DNA from: Draconibacterium orientale
Lineage (GTDB): Bacteria > Bacteroidota > Bacteroidia > Bacteroidales > UBA12170
Assembly (NCBI GenBank): GCA_020718315.1
Contig: DYSK01000045.1
Span: forward strand, 1-14,624
Direction: 5' to 3'
Length of the DNA: 14,624 bases
Shown: one piece after another, positions 4,361 through 13,400 of the stretch
Layout of the letters: every line of letters begins with the position of its first letter
Position numbering within the stretch: the first letter of the stretch is position 1
Made by a program: the position numbers and the translations under genes
The notes under the pieces: model-generated
Database searches by the model: none
What the model was told of the DNA's origin: nothing
Seen by the model: only the letters and a program-made list of their open reading frames with translations

Positions 4361-7171
4361 TTACTTCAAACAGATTTGCGAATAGGCACACAATCTGCAT
4401 TTTTCAGGATTGTCGGTTTGAACAATGGGAATGGCCGGATCAAACAATTCCTCTAATACCTGATACAAACCAATTTCAAATTCTTCTAAAAGCGCCTTTC
4501 CTACACTTTCGCCCCTGTCCTCGCTAACATAGACATAAGGATCGCTGCCTTTTCGCAAAGCGATAATTCCACTTTTTATTTCGTGCTTCTGCCCTGGATA
4601 CAAAAAAGCATACCACAACAACTGTATCGCTTTCTCGTATTTGGTGTCGGCAAACAGCTCGTTTCTCTTTGCCAGTTTTAAGTCTACCGGTTTTACATAA
4701 CCGGTTTTGTAATCCAAGATACGAATCGTGCCATTCCAGCGATCGATGCGGTCGGTTACGCCAAGAACCTTGATTTTCCGCTTGCTTACCGGTAGCTGAA
4801 GGTCTCTTTCGAGCGTTTGTTCCAAGCTCACAATGTTCCAAGCCCCTCCATTCTTCAGGTTTTCCTCCAGATTTTTTTGCTCATAGCTCAAATAATCGTG
4901 GATGTATTTTTCGATGCTTTTGATGGTCAAGAAATTTTGCCCACTATCGAGTTTCTGCCCTTTGGCTTCTTTGCCAACCTGAACATCTATTTCGGCTTTT
5001 AAAGCCGCTTTCATCTTCTTCAAATCGCCCACTCCAATTTCTTTTCCCAAATAAGGAGTAAATAACTCTTGCAGCGTGTGATGAACAATGTTTCCGAGCA
5101 TCAAATCATCAATCAAACCTTCTTCCTCCTCCGGCTCCTCAATTTTCAGTATTTTTTTGAAGTAAAATTTCAATGGGCATTGGATATACATATTGAATAC
5201 CGTGGGCGAAATTCCTTTTTCGGCCAAGGCTGTCAATCGGTCTTGAACGACTTTGTCTTTTTGAATAACGATGGAAAACAGATTTTGAGGATCCACATCC
5301 TTGAAATTAAATAGTTGTTGCCGAATCTGTATTTGATCGTTATTGGCTCTCAGCTCGAGCAATATCTGCGTCAAAAATCGACTTTTTTCGCCACCGGCCA
5401 ATTTTGTTGAAGAAGTGCTGTAGAGCAACTGGATATTTTTGGCTCTTTGCAAAAGCCGATAAGAATGGTAAGCAAAAATGGCGTTTTTCTCTTTGTAGGT
5501 GGGGAGCTTGAAACTCCGTTTCACATCGACAGGGATAAACGAATTGGTCATCTTTCCCGAAGGGAGAATGTCTTCGTTGGCCGATAGAAGAATCAGATTT
5601 TCGAAATCGAGCACACGTGTTTCGAGCAGCCCCATCAATTGCAATCCTTTGAGCGGCTCGCCCCGAAACGATTGATTTTGATTTCCAATGAGCTGTTCGA
5701 AAACAAGCTTAAACTCTTGCTGTTTCAACGGAAAACCGTATTTCTGTATCCGGTCGGTGAGTCGGTTTAGCAATCGGGCATAAATCGAAAAGGCTTCCCA
5801 ATCCGAAGCATATTGAAACTGCAATTCCTTGTTCGAAGCAGCATAAGCCGTCGAAAATTCCCGAATAAAATTTTGAAAAAACAAGATTGTTTGCTCGGCA
5901 GCATCATTCAACGCGACGAATAAAAAACCCAAGGCAGAGGCTTGTTCGGTTTCAAATAGTGCTTTAAGCTCTTCTTCTTTCCAGAAAATTTGTTTTTTTA
6001 AGGCTTTTTCGATTGCGCTGTATTTCCCAAAAAAATGAACCACCAATGGATTTGTCAGGATTTGCAAGAGATCGTCGCGCAAAAAATGCAAACTACGCTG
6101 ATTCTTGGCATATCGCTGCGCATTGCCTTGCAATTTGAAAAACAAACGAAAAAGCAAATGTGTCGAAGTATTTTTGAGCGGATAGCCCATCGTAACATTT
6201 GTTTGCTGCAACACTTCGGCCGACAGGCTATTCAAAACCGGCATCAACAGGCTTTCGTCGGCAAGCACCAGCGCGGTATTGCTATTTCCCCTATTCCTGC
6301 TTAAAAGTTCGGCGGCTATCTTGGCTTGCCCAATGGCACGAGGAACAGCAATGAGCGTAATTTCCTTTGCTTGCCGAAAATGATTCTTCAGAACTGTTTC
6401 ATCAAAAGGAAACCAATCGGAATAGGTTCTGAAAAACAATCCTGCTTCCTGGTTTTTATCATCAAAATAATACGAATCGATGTCCCAAAACAAATCCGCT
6501 TTTTTGGATTGATAGAGCTGCCGAATTATCCTTTCTTCCGACAAGCTAAGCGCATTAAATCCGGCAAAAACAATTTTATGCCACGATTGCTTTTCAATCA
6601 AAGCGTCGATGTTTTCGGCCACAAAGCGATAAGCCAAACCGGAATAGGCTGCATTTTGGGCTTTTAGACTTTGAGTAAAATACTGGTAATAATCGTTGAG
6701 CTTATGAAAGAAAGCCAAGTAATTTTTTTGAAATTCGGTAAGCTCATCCTCTCCCAGATTCCATTCTTTGATGGCATAGGCATCGCTCAAATAAGAAAAC
6801 AAGGCGTTTCCGTCGGCTAAATGCAAATCAATTTCATTAAAATCGTTGATCAAAACCGGTGCCCATTGCAGAAAACGTTCGAAAGTCTGTGCTTCTTCTC
6901 CTTCCAAAAATTTATAGACAGCATACAATTCGAAGCTCAGATCGATTGCATCAAAAACCACATAAGGGGAGAGATGTTGAACAAAATCGTCGATAGACAA
7001 CAGCTTGGGCAATAGAAAGGCTTGCTGTTTTTCTATAAAATAGTTTTTGATAAAAACCTGTGTACGACGGTTTGGGGTAATAATACACAATTGACTCAGT
7101 TTGTCGGGATAAGCAGCAATGAGCTGATCGATCGTTTCTTCCAGAAAGGTCGTTTGCTTATTTGAAGTCAT
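4361..7171 (-). CDS. addB: AddB-like PD-(D/E)XK nuclease/inactive helicase protein
   Basis: A 936-residue protein resembling the AddB subunit of AddAB-type helicase-nucleases, which process double-strand breaks for recombination. The N-terminal region begins with CIITPNRRTQVFI but has no Walker A, so the helicase part should be inactive, as in this Bacteroidota branch. The C-terminal nuclease is complete: C665 in YIQCPLKFYF, H698 in GNIVHHTL, D807 in VTDRIDRW, D820 and K822 in ILDYKTG, Q850 in the QLLWY motif, then C925, C928 and C934. The four cysteines should hold a 4Fe-4S cluster. The start is placed at 7171, two bases after the stop of the upstream nucleotidyltransferase; a start 20 codons earlier would overlap that gene. 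No addA partner is next to it. Exact subfamily assignment is moderately sure. Confidence 0.82.
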   Translation of the reverse strand: MTSNKQTTFLEETIDQLIAAYPDKLSQLCIITPNRRTQVFIKNYFIEKQQAFLLPKLLSIDDFVQHLSPYVVFDAIDLSFELYAVYKFLEGEEAQTFERFLQWAPVLINDFNEIDLHLADGNALFSYLSDAYAIKEWNLGEDELTEFQKNYLAFFHKLNDYYQYFTQSLKAQNAAYSGLAYRFVAENIDALIEKQSWHKIVFAGFNALSLSEERIIRQLYQSKKADLFWDIDSYYFDDKNQEAGLFFRTYSDWFPFDETVLKNHFRQAKEITLIAVPRAIGQAKIAAELLSRNRGNSNTALVLADESLLMPVLNSLSAEVLQQTNVTMGYPLKNTSTHLLFRLFFKLQGNAQRYAKNQRSLHFLRDDLLQILTNPLVVHFFGKYSAIEKALKKQIFWKEEELKALFETEQASALGFLFVALNDAAEQTILFFQNFIREFSTAYAASNKELQFQYASDWEAFSIYARLLNRLTDRIQKYGFPLKQQEFKLVFEQLIGNQNQSFRGEPLKGLQLMGLLETRVLDFENLILLSANEDILPSGKMTNSFIPVDVKRSFKLPTYKEKNAIFAYHSYRLLQRAKNIQLLYSTSSTKLAGGEKSRFLTQILLELRANNDQIQIRQQLFNFKDVDPQNLFSIVIQKDKVVQDRLTALAEKGISPTVFNMYIQCPLKFYFKKILKIEEPEEEEGLIDDLMLGNIVHHTLQELFTPYLGKEIGVGDLKKMKAALKAEIDVQVGKEAKGQKLDSGQNFLTIKSIEKYIHDYLSYEQKNLEENLKNGGAWNIVSLEQTLERDLQLPVSKRKIKVLGVTDRIDRWNGTIRILDYKTGYVKPVDLKLAKRNELFADTKYEKAIQLLWYAFLYPGQKHEIKSGIIALRKGSDPYVYVSEDRGESVGKALLEEFEIGLYQVLEELFDPAIPIVQTDNPEKCRLCAYSQICLK

Positions 7172-7173
7172 CG

Positions 7174-7890
7174 TCAAAAGGCTAATTTCTCCGCTTGGGC
7201 CAAAGATTCGGGATTTCCAACATCGAGCCAAATGGAATAATCGTGGTAATATCCAATAATGCTGTGTTTTTCGGAAATAGAAAGATAAAAGTCGATGACC
7301 GAAAATTTATCGTCGTCGGGAAACAAGCGAATGGCTTCGGGCGAGAGGATATGAATGCCCGAAAAGGCCGTTCGGACCAAATCGGGATTGTGCCAATTCC
7401 CCTTTTTCTCTCCTGTCTTGGCGTTTTCCCAGGCACGCAACTGATTGTGTTCGTCGAAAAGCAGATAGCGCGCCGATTCTCTTTTTCGGATTGCCAAGGT
7501 GGCCAAAGCGCCGGTAAGTTTATGTGTATTGAGCATTGCTTCGAGAGGGATATTGGTAAGAACATCCACATTGTGAATCAAAACAGGCTCTGTTCCGGCG
7601 AAAAAATCGATTGCTTTTCGCAAAGCGCCACCTGTATCTAGGAGCTGATTGCGTTCATCCGAAATATGTAAATCGATTCCAAAATTTTGATGCTCTTCCA
7701 AAAACGTCAAGACCTGTTCGCCAAAGTGATGAATATTGATCAAAACTTTATTGAATCCGGCTTTTTTCAATTTCTCCAATTGATGCTGAATCAATGGTTT
7801 TCCATGAACTTCGATGAGTGCTTTTGGTTTGTCTTTGGTTAAGGGGAATAACCGTGTCCCCAATCCGGCTGCGAGAAGAATTGCTTTCAC
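7174..7890 (-). CDS. Sugar-phosphate nucleotidyltransferase (MurU-like)
   Basis: A 238-residue nucleotidyltransferase that should join a nucleoside triphosphate to a sugar 1-phosphate. It has the signature LAAGLGTRLFPLTKDKPKAL at the N-terminus (about 6-25), LDTGGAL (84-90), HNVDVL with probable metal ligand D109, and WLDVGNPESL with D223 near the end. Length and motifs fit the MurU/HddC group. In MurU the reaction makes UDP-MurNAc for cell-wall recycling, but no kinase partner (AmgK) is adjacent, so the substrate remains open. The start is GTG (7890-7888); a stop codon lies directly upstream in frame, so no longer form is possible. The gene is 2 nt upstream of addB and probably co-transcribed with it. 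A near-consensus -7 box (TATTTTAG, minus strand 7918-7911) could serve as the promoter. Confidence 0.83.
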   Translation of the reverse strand: MKAILLAAGLGTRLFPLTKDKPKALIEVHGKPLIQHQLEKLKKAGFNKVLINIHHFGEQVLTFLEEHQNFGIDLHISDERNQLLDTGGALRKAIDFFAGTEPVLIHNVDVLTNIPLEAMLNTHKLTGALATLAIRKRESARYLLFDEHNQLRAWENAKTGEKKGNWHNPDLVRTAFSGIHILSPEAIRLFPDDDKFSVIDFYLSISEKHSIIGYYHDYSIWLDVGNPESLAQAEKLAF

Positions 7891-7910
7891 TTACTCATTT
7901 TTTTGTAATG

Positions 7911-7918
7911 CTAAAATA
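7911..7918 (-). promoter_or_regulatory. Possible -7 box for the nucleotidyltransferase-addB unit
   Basis: Read on the minus strand this is TATTTTAG, one mismatch from TAnnTTTG, about 20 nt before the GTG start. It lies after the dnaA terminator, where a new promoter would be needed. No good -33 element was identified. Confidence 0.35.
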
Positions 7919-7950
7919 CACAATCCCCACGACAATCGGCAAGGCAAAAT

Positions 7951-7973
7951 AAAAAAAGCCGCAAATGCGGCTT
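7951..7973 (-). terminator. dnaA: Intrinsic terminator of dnaA
   Basis: On the minus strand the perfect 8-bp stem AAGCCGCA/TGCGGCTT with a 2-nt loop (7956-7973) continues into a run of seven T (7957-7951). It begins 8 nt after the dnaA stop and separates dnaA from the nucleotidyltransferase gene. Confidence 0.9.
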
Positions 7974-7980
7974 CTTGGTT

Positions 7981-9420
7981 TTATTGAAGTTTTATCTTTT
8001 TGTCGAGGTCGTCAACAAAGTTTTTAAACTTTTTGTCGGTATCCAACAAATTATTCACCGTTTTCACAGCATGCAACACGGTTGCGTGGTCTTTGTTTCC
8101 ACAATGTTGTCCGATGGTTGCCAACGAAGATTTTGTATGTTTTTTCGAAAAATACATAGCCAGTTGGCGCGCCTGAACGATTTCGCGTTTGCGTGTTTTG
8201 CTGTTGATAATATCTACCGGCAGGCTAAAATATTCGCATACAACTTTTTGAATGTATTCGATTGAAATTTCGCGATTCGTAGATTTTACATATTTATCAA
8301 TGATTTGTTTTGCCAAATCGATCGTAATTTCCTTCTTATTTAAGGAACTTTGAGCCATAATACTTATCAAAGCACCTTCCAGTTCGCGAATGCTATTGGT
8401 GACGCTATAAGCCAGATATTCAATCACATCTTTCGGCATTTCGATGCCATCGTTGTACAATTTCTTTTCGATGATTGCAATGCGCGTTTCCAGATCGGGA
8501 GCTTGCAAATCGGCGGCCAATCCCCATTTGAATCGTGAGATTAAACGGTTGTTGAAACCGGTGAGCTCTACTGGCGGAATATCGGAAGTGATGATTATCT
8601 GTTTTCCGTTTTGATGCAAATGATTGAAAATCTGAAAGAATACGTCGAGGGTTTTTTCTTTCCCTGCCATCAGGTGAACATCGTCGATGATGAGCACATC
8701 AATCATTTGATAAAAATGAACGAAATCGTTTTGATTTCCATTTCGGATACTGTCGATAAACTGAGAAATAAACTGATTTGAGTTTAAATACAAAACGGTT
8801 TTGTCGGGATAGTTTTCTTTTACTTGCAAACCAATGGCATGCGACAAATGTGTTTTTCCCAATCCGGTTGGGCTATAAAGAAACAAAGGATTGAAGGAAG
8901 TCTTGCCCGGACTTTCAGCAACGGCATATCCGGCCGAACGCGCCAAACGATTGCAATCGCCTTCTACAAAATTGGCAAAGGAATTGGATTCGATCAGTTG
9001 AGAATTTACTTTTACTTTCTTTATTCCAGGAATGATAAAAGGATTGGGTATATCTTTTGTTTTTGCTCTATTCATGGTATAAGGCATTGTTACAGCAGGA
9101 TTACTAATGGCTTCTTTGCTGGAAGTTGGTAATTTGATGCTCTTTTTCTCAAGTCCCGGAGAAGAATTATCGACAATGATACTGTACTCCAATCGCCCAA
9201 ATTGTCCCAACTCTTTTTTGATAACCATTCGAAGCAATTTGATGTAATGTTCTTCCAACCATTCGTAAAAAAATTGGCTAGGAACCTGAATCGTTAATAC
9301 ACCATCGACCAGCTTTAAAGGAACAATCGGCTCGAACCATGTCTTATACCCCTGCATATTCACATTGTCCTGAATAAAGCGCAAACAACTGTCCCAAATT
9401 TTGATGTGATCTTTTTCCAT
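7981..9420 (-). CDS. dnaA: Chromosomal replication initiator DnaA
   Basis: A 479-residue DnaA, the AAA+ protein that binds DnaA boxes and opens the replication origin. Domain I (1 to ~85) starts with IWDSCLRFIQ and contains WFEPIVPL; a variable linker runs to about 140. Domain III holds the P-loop PTGLGKTH (184-191), Walker B LIIDDVH (243-249), the arginine-finger box ISRFKWGL (R296) and sensor 2 RELEGAL (345-351). Domain IV carries the signature CGNKDHATVLHAV (440-452). The P-loop begins LYSPTGLGKT where most DnaA proteins have GG before the variable residue, and the signature has NKDHA where many have GRDHT/S. These may be lineage traits. The gene is alone in its operon; a CACTTTTG box (minus 9541-9534), one mismatch from consensus, could be its promoter. 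Divergent from secA. Confidence 0.98.
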   Translation of the reverse strand: MEKDHIKIWDSCLRFIQDNVNMQGYKTWFEPIVPLKLVDGVLTIQVPSQFFYEWLEEHYIKLLRMVIKKELGQFGRLEYSIIVDNSSPGLEKKSIKLPTSSKEAISNPAVTMPYTMNRAKTKDIPNPFIIPGIKKVKVNSQLIESNSFANFVEGDCNRLARSAGYAVAESPGKTSFNPLFLYSPTGLGKTHLSHAIGLQVKENYPDKTVLYLNSNQFISQFIDSIRNGNQNDFVHFYQMIDVLIIDDVHLMAGKEKTLDVFFQIFNHLHQNGKQIIITSDIPPVELTGFNNRLISRFKWGLAADLQAPDLETRIAIIEKKLYNDGIEMPKDVIEYLAYSVTNSIRELEGALISIMAQSSLNKKEITIDLAKQIIDKYVKSTNREISIEYIQKVVCEYFSLPVDIINSKTRKREIVQARQLAMYFSKKHTKSSLATIGQHCGNKDHATVLHAVKTVNNLLDTDKKFKNFVDDLDKKIKLQ

Positions 9421-9731
9421 AAATTTTTTAAGGTTAATACAATGTGCCCCTTAAGGCTATTTATCCTTTATTTGTTCTTAAATGTCGTTTCGAGTTCTTT
9501 TCAGAAGGTTATTCTTTCACTTTTTGCGCAAGACAAAAGTGTATGAAAAAGTGTGGAGAAAAAAAATATTTTTCACTTGCGTTTTAATTATTTTTTACCT
9601 ATTATAATGCCCTGAATGAACAATTCTAAATTCAGCCCTAAAATATAGTTTTTTGTTTATTTATCACATTATCAATATTTTGCAAATATTCATACTCCAT
9701 AATAATATACGAATTTAAATATGTAAACGAA

Positions 9732-9899
9732 ATGTATGTAGTTGAAAATGGGCTGCTAAAAGCGATTCAGAAAAAACTGCCAAAAGTAATTCATAAGCGA
9801 ACACGATTGAGGGACAACAAACCGAAAATCGATTTTCATCCGTTTAGCAAAATTCAACAAAAAAAAGAAGCTATTTTTTGCACAGCTCATAACTTTTAA
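9732..9899 (+). CDS. Doubtful small basic ORF, 55 residues
   Basis: An ATG-to-TAA frame for a very basic peptide (10 Lys, 3 Arg, only 4 acidic residues). I do not recognise it. A 24-nt in-frame direct repeat (9753-9772 and 9777-9796, 16 of 20 bases identical) gives LLKAIQKK followed by LPKVIHKR; most of the substitutions are conservative, which weakly favours a real coding region. A short hairpin with a T-run follows at 9946-9972. No clear promoter or ribosome site is seen, and a chance ORF in A-rich DNA is quite possible. Confidence 0.25.
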   Translation: MYVVENGLLKAIQKKLPKVIHKRTRLRDNKPKIDFHPFSKIQQKKEAIFCTAHNF

Positions 9900-9944
9900 A
9901 CATACTTTTGAACAATTCGAAAGGCTAAAATATCTATTTAATCA

Positions 9945-9989
9945 TCGCCTTTGGCGAAAATGGATTTTTTTTGAACACCGAAAAGGCGA
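9945..9989 (+). terminator. Possible terminator or switch hairpin
   Basis: CGCC-TTT-GGCG (9946-9956) is a tight 4-bp hairpin followed, after 8 nt, by eight T (9965-9972). The left arm can instead pair with a later segment (TCGCCTTT 9945-9952 with AAAGGCGA 9982-9989), giving two mutually exclusive stems. Either could end a transcript from the small ORF upstream. The evidence is structural only. Confidence 0.3.
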
Positions 9990-10325
9990 AGCCCCATTTA
10001 CAATTCGACCGATCAACAATTCAGTAGTGTCCAGCTATTCCGCGATACATTGCAATACAGCGGAGCTTGGTATAAATTGTTTTTTAGCCAAAGCCAAACC
10101 AGGAATATAGTTCAATCCCTCGGCCTAAAGCGAACGAAAATTGCAAACAACCAACAGTCGGACAATCTTATTTCCGGCCTTGTTCACTGCAAACAGCCTC
10201 CCTCCTGTCAGCAATTTTTCTTTTAAGCAAAGCGCCTCCCGTTTATTGCCGGTACATCAATTTAGGAGCCGTTCGGACAAATTTGGAAATCGCTTTGATC
10301 TTACCCGTTTACTAAATTAATTTTC

Positions 10326-10342
10326 TACTTTTGCATGCAAAA
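10326..10342 (+). promoter_or_regulatory. secA: secA promoter box overlapped by a palindrome
   Basis: TACTTTTG (10326-10333) is an exact TAnnTTTG box about 80 nt before the secA start. The 14-bp perfect palindrome TTTTGCATGCAAAA (10329-10342) overlaps it and covers the expected transcription start, so it could be an operator. No strong -33 element is at the usual distance. Confidence 0.5.
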
Positions 10343-10411
10343 CTGCCAATGTTGCAGCTTTATATAAAAAGAATGGTTTTTGTTTAAACCTATTAAAGAC
10401 AAAGCAAATTT

Positions 10412-13400
10412 ATGATACAATTTTTCAAAAATCTATTGGGCAGCAAATCCCAACGCGATATAAAAGCCATAGAGCCCACTTTAAAGAAAACATTAGAAGC
10501 ATACAAATATATTTCTCCCTTAAGTGCCGACGAATTGCGCGCCAAAACTCATGAATTCAAGCAAAAGATTTCGGCCGCTACTCAAACAGTTGAGAATGAA
10601 ATCAAAGGAATTTATTTGCAAATAGATCAAAATCAAGAGATTGGAATCGACGAAAAAGAAAGCCTTTATCAGGAGATAGACAAACTGCTCGATCAGCAAT
10701 ATCAAATAACACAGAATACTTTAGACGAAATTCTACCCGAAGCCTTTGCGGTGATGAAAGCAACGGCCGTTTTCTTTAAAGAAAACAACGAAGTGGAAGT
10801 GACAGCCAATCAATACGATCGGGATTTGGCTGCCAAATTCGACAATGTGAATATCCGAGGCGAAAAAGCCTATTACAAAAACGAATGGATGGCCGGCGGA
10901 AACCTGATCAAATGGGACATGATCCATTACGATGTTCAGTTGATTGGAGGAATTGTATTGCATCAAGGAAAAGTAGCCGAAATGGCCACCGGAGAAGGAA
11001 AAACACTCGTTGCAACACTTCCCGTATATTTAAATGCACTTGCCGGCAAAGGCGTTCATCTGGTTACAGTAAACGATTATCTGGCCAAACGCGATGCCGA
11101 ATGGATGGGAATGTTGTTCGAGTTTCACGGATTGACAGTGGATTGCATCGACAAACACCAACCCAATTCGGAAGCAAGAAGAAAAGCCTATTTGGCAGAT
11201 ATTACCTATGGAACAAACAACGAGTTTGGCTTCGATTATTTGCGCGACAATATGACCAGCAATCCCGACGAACTCGTTCAACGAAAACACAATTTTTCGA
11301 TTGTGGACGAAGTGGACTCGGTTTTGATTGATGATGCCCGGACTCCGCTGATCATTTCCGGACCAACGCCCCGAGGCGATAATCAAGAATTTGAAGCATT
11401 AAAACCCAATGTGGAAAGGCTTTATTTGGAACAAAGAAAACTGGTTACTTCCATCCTTGCCGAATCGAAAAAAATCCTCAGTTCTAACCCAAACTCGGAA
11501 GACGAAAAAAGGGGAGGCGAATTGCTTTTTAGAGCTTATCACGGCTTGCCGAAAAATAAAGCACTGATAAAATTCCTGAGCGAACCGGGCATGAAAGCCT
11601 TGATGCAGAAGACAGAAAATTTTTATATGCAGGAGCAAAATAAGCAGATGCATATCATCGACGATGATCTCTTTTTTGTTATCGACGAAAAACACAATTC
11701 GATCGATCTGACCGACAAAGGAATTGATTTAATCACCGCTTCCTACGAAGATCCGAATTTTTACATTTTGCCCGATATTGGGGCTTCCTTGGCCGATTTG
11801 GAGAAATCTACGCTGGACCCGAAAGAAAAAACAACGAAGAAAAGCGAACTCATGCGCGATTATGCCATCAAATCGGAAAGAGTTCATACGGTGAATCAGC
11901 TTTTAAAAGCCTATGCGCTTTTTGAAATAGATGTAGAATATGTAATCATCGAGAATAAGATTAAAATTGTAGATGAACAATCCGGTCGTATTATGGAAGG
12001 CCGAAGATATTCGGACGGACTGCATCAAGCCCTCGAAGCCAAAGAAAATGTGAAGATCGAAGCAGCCACTCAAACCTACGCCACCATCACATTGCAAAAC
12101 TATTTCAGAATGTATAGCAAGCTTTCGGGCATGACAGGTACAGCAGAAACGGAAGCCGGCGAACTTTGGGATATCTACAAATTGGATGTGGTAGTCATTC
12201 CTACCAACCGCTCTATCTCCCGAAAAGATCATGAAGACAAGGTTTTCAAAACTACCCGCGAAAAATTCAATGCCGTAACCGACGAAATAGTAAAACTGGT
12301 AGAAGCCGGCCGACCGGTGCTTGTGGGCACTACTTCGGTGGAAACATCGGAATTGCTGAGCCGAATGCTGACACGCAAAAATATAAAACACAATGTCTTG
12401 AATGCCAAATTGCATCAACGCGAAGCAGATATTGTGGCTCAGGCCGGAAAAGCGGGTACCGTTACGATTGCTACGAATATGGCAGGACGTGGTACCGATA
12501 TCAAGATCAATGAAGAAGTGAAAAAAGCGGGCGGATTGGCCATTATTGGAACAGAACGCCACGAATCTCGTCGCGTCGATCGCCAGTTGCGTGGACGTTC
12601 GGGACGACAAGGCGATCCGGGAAGCTCCCAGTTTTTCGTTGCTTTGGACGACAATTTGATGCGCATGTTTGGTTCCGATCGAATCGCTAAAATAATGGAT
12701 CGTTTGGGATTGGACGAAGGCGAAGTGATTCAACATTCGATGATTACAAAATCCATCGAGCGCGCACAAAAAAAGGTAGAAGAAAACAACTTTGGAACGC
12801 GAAAAAGATTGCTCGAATACGACGATGTAATGAACACCCAACGCGAATCGATCTATAAAAAAAGAAGACATGCCTTGTATGGCGAGCGACTTGCCATCGA
12901 CATCTCAAATATGCTGTTCGATTTTATTGAACAATTGGTTTCGGAATACAAAGTATCAGGCGATTTTGACGCCTTGAATATGGAGCTTCTGAAAACAGTA
13001 TTGGTTGAAGCCCCTTTCGACAGCAAAACATTTTCGGACAAAAAAGAGGGAGACCTTACACAACAAATATTTGAACTGGTGTACGAAAATTACAAAACCA
13101 AATCAAAAGAAATTGCACACAATGTTTTCCCTGTCATTAAAGATGTTTTTGAAAGAAACAGTAGTTACGAAAACATTGCCATCCCCATTACCGACGGACT
13201 TAAAACCTACAATGTGATTGCAAATCTGGAAAAAGCCTACAACGACTTCCAAAGAGAAATCCCCCTTTCGATCGAGAAAGGCTTGACGTTAAGCATTATA
13301 GACAATGCATGGAAAGAGCATTTGCGCGAGATGGACGATTTGAAACAATCCGTTCAGAATGCTACGTATGAACAAAAAGACCCTTTGTTGATTTACAAAT

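Larger units (their letters stand above)
9421..10411. other. Large divergent dnaA-secA spacer
   Basis: About 990 bp with no recognisable conserved gene. The dnaA-proximal part (about 9540-9730) is very A+T rich and has one near-match to a DnaA box, TGTGGAGAA (9552-9560), plus weak matches at 9461 and 9661. A doubtful 55-residue ORF lies at 9732-9899, a 14-bp perfect palindrome GAAAATCGATTTTC at 9824-9837, and competing hairpins at 9945-9989. From about 10000 to 10300 nothing recognisable is seen. The secA promoter is at the right end. Confidence 0.6.

Noticed and set aside
7172..7231. Longer N-terminus for the AddB-like protein
   Set aside because: The extra 20 residues overlap the end of the nucleotidyltransferase gene and do not look like the family start. 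The ATG at 7171 fits the usual tight operon spacing.
7195..7641. Plus-strand frame opposite the nucleotidyltransferase
   Set aside because: It is a shadow of a well-supported gene and has no recognisable domain.
10100..10140. tRNA T-arm-like string (AGTTCAATCCC) in the dnaA-secA spacer
   Set aside because: No matching acceptor, anticodon or D-arm could be folded around it.
11903..12871. Long minus-strand frame of 322 codons inside secA
   Set aside because: It is fully antisense to conserved SecA sequence, has an unnatural composition rich in Phe, Ser, His and Cys, and shows no known motif.
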